This document shows, one piece after another, positions 14,212 through 15,816 of a stretch of 15,816 nt of DNA. Where the stretch lies: NCBI GenBank assembly GCA_013003515.1, contig JABDIW010000017.1, positions 1-15,816 on the forward strand, read 5' to 3'. The first letter of the stretch is position 1, and every line of letters begins with the position of its first letter. The notes below the pieces were generated by a model. That model saw nothing but the letters and a program-made list of their open reading frames with translations. It searched no databases and was not told the origin of the DNA. The position numbers were made by a program, and so were the translations under genes. This stretch comes from Acidimicrobiia bacterium. GTDB lineage: Bacteria; Actinomycetota; Acidimicrobiia; Spongiisociales; UBA5794.

Positions 14212-15440
14212 TGATCCCGATCATCGCGTCGGAGGGAGCTCTCGCCGGACCACTCGGCTTTGTCCTCATCGGTGCCGCCGCCTTCTCGCTTCCGGTCGCC
14301 GCTCGCCGCATCGGCGTCCCCGCCGTCGTCCTCGAGATCGTGTTCGGCGTGCTCATCGGCCCCTCGGTCTTCGGGATCATCGAAGCCGGCACGGTCGACG
14401 CCGAGTTCATCACGTTCCTCGCCGAGCTCGGTCTCCTGCTCCTGATGTTCCTCGCCGGGTTCGAGGTCGACTTCGAGCGTCTGGAGCGTCAGGGCCCGGG
14501 ACCGGTTCTCACCGGGCTCGGCATCTTCGGCGCCATCCTGATATCCGCCTGGGTCGGGTTCGGGTTGCTCGGCACCGACTCGACCAACCAGCGGGTATTC
14601 CTCACACTCCTCGTGTCGGCCGCATCGCTCGGCATCGTGGTTCCCGCCCTCCGGGCGACGAACCGGTCGAACACCAGCCTCGGTCAGCTCACGCTGGTGA
14701 CCGCTGTGCTCGCCGAGTTCCTCTCGGCAGCCGGCATCGTGGTGTTTGGCGTGTGGGTCCAGAGCGGCCTGAGCCTCGGGCTTCTCAAGGTCCCGGCGAT
14801 GTTTGCGATCATGTTCGTGCTGCTGGTCGCGCTACGCCGCGCGGCATGGTGGTACCCGGAGCGTTTCGAGCGCCTCTTCGCCTCCCACGACCCCGACGAA
14901 CTGGGGATTCGGGCGTCGCTGTCACTGATGTTCATCTTCGTGGGCCTCGCCCTGTGGCTCGACATCGAGGCGATCCTCGGTGCATTCATGGCAGGTGCGC
15001 TGTTCGCCTTCGTGTTCCGCAACACCGGCAACCTCGAGGAACGTCTCAGCGGCTTCGCCTATGGCTTCTTCATCCCGGTGTTCTTCATCAATGTCGGCAT
15101 CAACTTCCCCCTCGCCGAGCTCGGCGATTTCGGCGTGCTCGGCAAGGCCCTGGCCCTCATCGCCATCGCCCTCGTCGTGAAGATCGGACCGGCGCTGCTC
15201 CTCGTGTTCCGCCGGTTGTCGGTGCGCGAATCTCTGGCTTCCGGCGTCCTCCTCGCCGGGCAGCTGTCCGTGATCATCGCCCTCGCCGAGCTTGGCGTGG
15301 ATCTGGGTCTCATCGACGACGGGCTCGAAGCCGGGGCGATTCTTCTCGTCGGCGTGACCGCCATCCTGTCACCGGTGATCTTCAAGACCCTGGCGCCCCC
15401 GCTGGCATCGGCCGAAGAGGCAGAGACTGTGCGTGATTGA
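14211..15440 (+). CDS. CPA2-family cation/proton antiporter (KefB-like membrane domain)
   Basis: 409 residues, almost all membrane segments (about 12). It shows the family features VVLEIVFGVLIGPSVFG (39-55), ELGLLLLMFLAGFEVD (72-87), AFMAGALFAFVFRNTGNLEERL (258-279) and PVFFINVGINF (289-299). It would exchange K+ or Na+ for protons across the cytoplasmic membrane. At the position expected for the acidic pair of the ion site (ND, DD or QD in relatives), the sequence reads AVLAEFLSAAG, placing Glu169 after an Ala; Lys324 (VVKIGP) may be the helix-10 basic residue. There is no C-terminal RCK domain; the preceding gene supplies it. The gene overlaps that one by 1 bp and relies on coupled translation. 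Its last codons and stop fall inside the first hairpin of the repeat array. Ion specificity is unknown. Confidence 0.88.
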   Translation: MIPIIASEGALAGPLGFVLIGAAAFSLPVAARRIGVPAVVLEIVFGVLIGPSVFGIIEAGTVDAEFITFLAELGLLLLMFLAGFEVDFERLERQGPGPVLTGLGIFGAILISAWVGFGLLGTDSTNQRVFLTLLVSAASLGIVVPALRATNRSNTSLGQLTLVTAVLAEFLSAAGIVVFGVWVQSGLSLGLLKVPAMFAIMFVLLVALRRAAWWYPERFERLFASHDPDELGIRASLSLMFIFVGLALWLDIEAILGAFMAGALFAFVFRNTGNLEERLSGFAYGFFIPVFFINVGINFPLAELGDFGVLGKALALIAIALVVKIGPALLLVFRRLSVRESLASGVLLAGQLSVIIALAELGVDLGLIDDGLEAGAILLVGVTAILSPVIFKTLAPPLASAEEAETVRD

Positions 15441-15462
15441 CGGGCGAAGCCCGTCAATCACG
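15432..15462. repeat. 14-bp perfect hairpin with GAA loop, overlapping the antiporter stop
   Basis: CGTGATTGACGGGC (15432-15445), loop GAA, and GCCCGTCAATCACG (15449-15462) pair perfectly. The stop codon TGA (15438-15440) lies in the left arm. There is no T-run after it, so it is not a standard intrinsic terminator, though it could stabilise the 3' end of the antiporter mRNA. The tip GCGAAGC (15444-15450) is a sequence known to form an unusually stable single-stranded DNA mini-hairpin. Shortened versions recur at 15525-15537 (CAGGC-GGA-GCCTG) and 15605-15617 (CGGGC-GAA-GCCCG). Confidence 0.9.
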
Positions 15463-15464
15463 TA

Positions 15465-15508
15465 TGCAGTTCGGAAGGCAGCCGCTCCGCGGCAGGTGGA
15501 GAACTGCA
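15465..15508. repeat. Two-level inverted repeat TGCAGTTC...GAACTGCA with inner GCCGC-TCC-GCGGC hairpin
   Basis: Outer arms TGCAGTTC (15465-15472) and GAACTGCA (15501-15508) enclose a 5-bp GC hairpin (15481-15493) with loop TCC. The outer stem uses the conserved GTATGCAGTT element, so this 10-mer can pair with the unit's own 3' end. Confidence 0.8.
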
Positions 15509-15549
15509 GCTCCGGGGGTCGCTCCAGGCGGAGCCTGTCAATCACGTAT

Positions 15550-15587
15550 GCAGTTCCCTTGGCTGCCTTCGGCATCTGGAGAACTGC
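15550..15587. repeat. Second two-level inverted repeat GCAGTTC...GAACTGC with inner TGCC-TTC-GGCA hairpin
   Basis: Outer arms GCAGTTC (15550-15556) and GAACTGC (15581-15587) enclose TGCC-TTC-GGCA (15564-15574). It has the same architecture as 15465-15508, with a different inner stem that still pairs. Confidence 0.8.
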
Positions 15588-15636
15588 CGCTCCGGGGGTC
15601 GGTTCGGGCGAAGCCCGTCAATCACGTATGCAGTTG

Positions 15637-15659
15637 CGCCATTGCCTTTGGCAATGGCG
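15637..15659. repeat. 10-bp perfect hairpin with TTT loop
   Basis: CGCCATTGCC (15637-15646), loop TTT, GGCAATGGCG (15650-15659). It directly joins two GTATGCAGTT copies only 33 bp apart, so the module after the first 10-mer is missing here. Confidence 0.9.
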
Positions 15660-15675
15660 TATGCAGTTCTCAAGG

Positions 15676-15692
15676 CTGCCGCTTCGCGGCAG
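15676..15692. repeat. 7-bp perfect hairpin with TTC loop
   Basis: CTGCCGC (15676-15682), loop TTC, GCGGCAG (15686-15692), followed by GTGGAG. The two later units carry a weaker version at the same place, CTGCC-TCC-GGCGG (15739-15751 and 15798-15810), which includes one G-T pair. Confidence 0.85.
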
Positions 15693-15699
15693 GTGGAGG

Positions 15700-15722
15700 C
15701 GTCATTGCCAGAGGCAATGACG
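15700..15722. repeat. 10-bp perfect hairpin with AGA loop, copy 1
   Basis: CGTCATTGCC (15700-15709), loop AGA, GGCAATGACG (15713-15722). It differs from the 15637 hairpin by a compensated change (third pair C-G there, T-A here), so pairing is kept. It is preceded by GGAG. Confidence 0.9.
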
Positions 15723-15758
15723 TATGCAGTTCCCTTGGCTGCCTCCGGCGGGTGGAGG

Positions 15759-15781
15759 CGTCATTGCCAGAGGCAATGACG
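15759..15781. repeat. 10-bp perfect hairpin with AGA loop, copy 2
   Basis: An exact repeat of the 15700-15722 hairpin, 59 bp later (arms 15759-15768 and 15772-15781), in a unit identical to the partial one that runs off the window. Confidence 0.9.
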
Positions 15782-15816
15782 TATGCAGTTCCCTTGGCTG
15801 CCTCCGGCGGGTGGAG

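Larger units (their letters stand above)
15432..15816. repeat. Hairpin-rich repeat array with conserved GTATGCAGTT, continuing past the window edge
   Basis: Six exact copies of GTATGCAGTT start at 15462, 15546, 15626, 15659, 15722 and 15781, spaced 84, 80, 33, 63 and 59 bp. Between them are short inverted repeats, each with a three-nucleotide loop. Two module types recur. One is a stem next to the 10-mer on its 5' side (ending TCAATCACG, GGCAATGGCG or GGCAATGACG). The other follows the 10-mer (GGCTGCC or GGCAGCCGC, a 3-nt loop, then GGC..) and ends in a conserved TGGAG. The last two units, from 15722 and 15781, are identical through the window end. Open frames through the array are repeats translated by chance and I do not call them genes. 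Confidence 0.9.

Noticed and set aside
15432..15462. Intrinsic terminator of the antiporter operon
   Set aside because: The stem is strong, but no T-tract follows and the same module recurs downstream in a repeat context. It may still affect the mRNA end.
15465..15587. Integron attC-like sites (GAACTGC...GCAGTTC arms)
   Set aside because: The arms lack the RYYYAAC/GTTRRRY core, and no integrase or cassette genes are visible.
15433..15720. 95-residue open frame across the repeats
   Set aside because: Its translation only repeats SITYAV-type words from the DNA repeats, and it has no ribosome site or protein-like composition. The opposite-strand frame 15369-15575 fails in the same way.
15432..15816. 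CRISPR array
   Set aside because: The repeated word is only 10 bp, spacing ranges from 33 to 84 bp, and the sequences between copies are themselves repeated hairpins rather than unique spacers. No cas gene is present.

Overview
The window is high-GC, densely coding chromosomal DNA from a bacterium that is most likely an actinobacterium, possibly of the Acidimicrobiia. The evidence is a tandem AdnA/AdnB-type helicase-nuclease pair, a RamB/ScfR-type regulator beside the glyoxylate-shunt genes, and codons ending almost always in G or C. The phylum is fairly well supported; the class is a guess.

Layout: (1) 1-4412 (+): the 3' part of an adnA-like gene and a complete adnB-like gene, overlapping by 4 bp. 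Together they would form a double-strand-break resection motor-nuclease with two nuclease domains, each with the four cysteines of an Fe-S cluster. (2) 4432-7315 (-): malate synthase A then isocitrate lyase (aceB-aceA operon). Divergent from it, 7436-8869 (+) encodes a RamB-like XRE/ScfR regulator. The 120-bp gap between them carries a promoter whose spacer holds a 7-bp-arm inverted repeat, a candidate operator. (3) 12580-8871 (-): an apparent four-gene operon of NfnA/SudB-like and NfnB/SudA-like flavo-iron-sulfur subunits, a DUF368 (PopT-type undecaprenyl-phosphate translocase) membrane protein with an odd FlgM-like N-terminal segment, and D-aminoacyl-tRNA deacylase. (4) 12766-15440 (+): a protein with RCK (TrkA-N/TrkA-C) and USP-like domains, overlapping by 1 bp a CPA2-type cation/proton antiporter, probably a nucleotide-gated ion efflux system. 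(5) 15432-15816: a repeat array running off the right edge.

The most unusual structure is the right-edge array. It has six copies of the 10-mer GTATGCAGTT, separated by small hairpins that all have three-nucleotide loops. Arm sequences differ between units but stay complementary. The first hairpin begins inside the last codons of the antiporter gene, and two hairpin tips contain GCGAAGC, a known hyperstable DNA mini-hairpin sequence. The second most unusual item is the FlgM-like segment fused to a predicted lipid-carrier translocase.

No tRNA, rRNA, transposase, phage gene or CRISPR array was seen. Apart from the array, the only gaps above 100 bp are the two divergent promoter regions (7316-7435 and 12581-12765).
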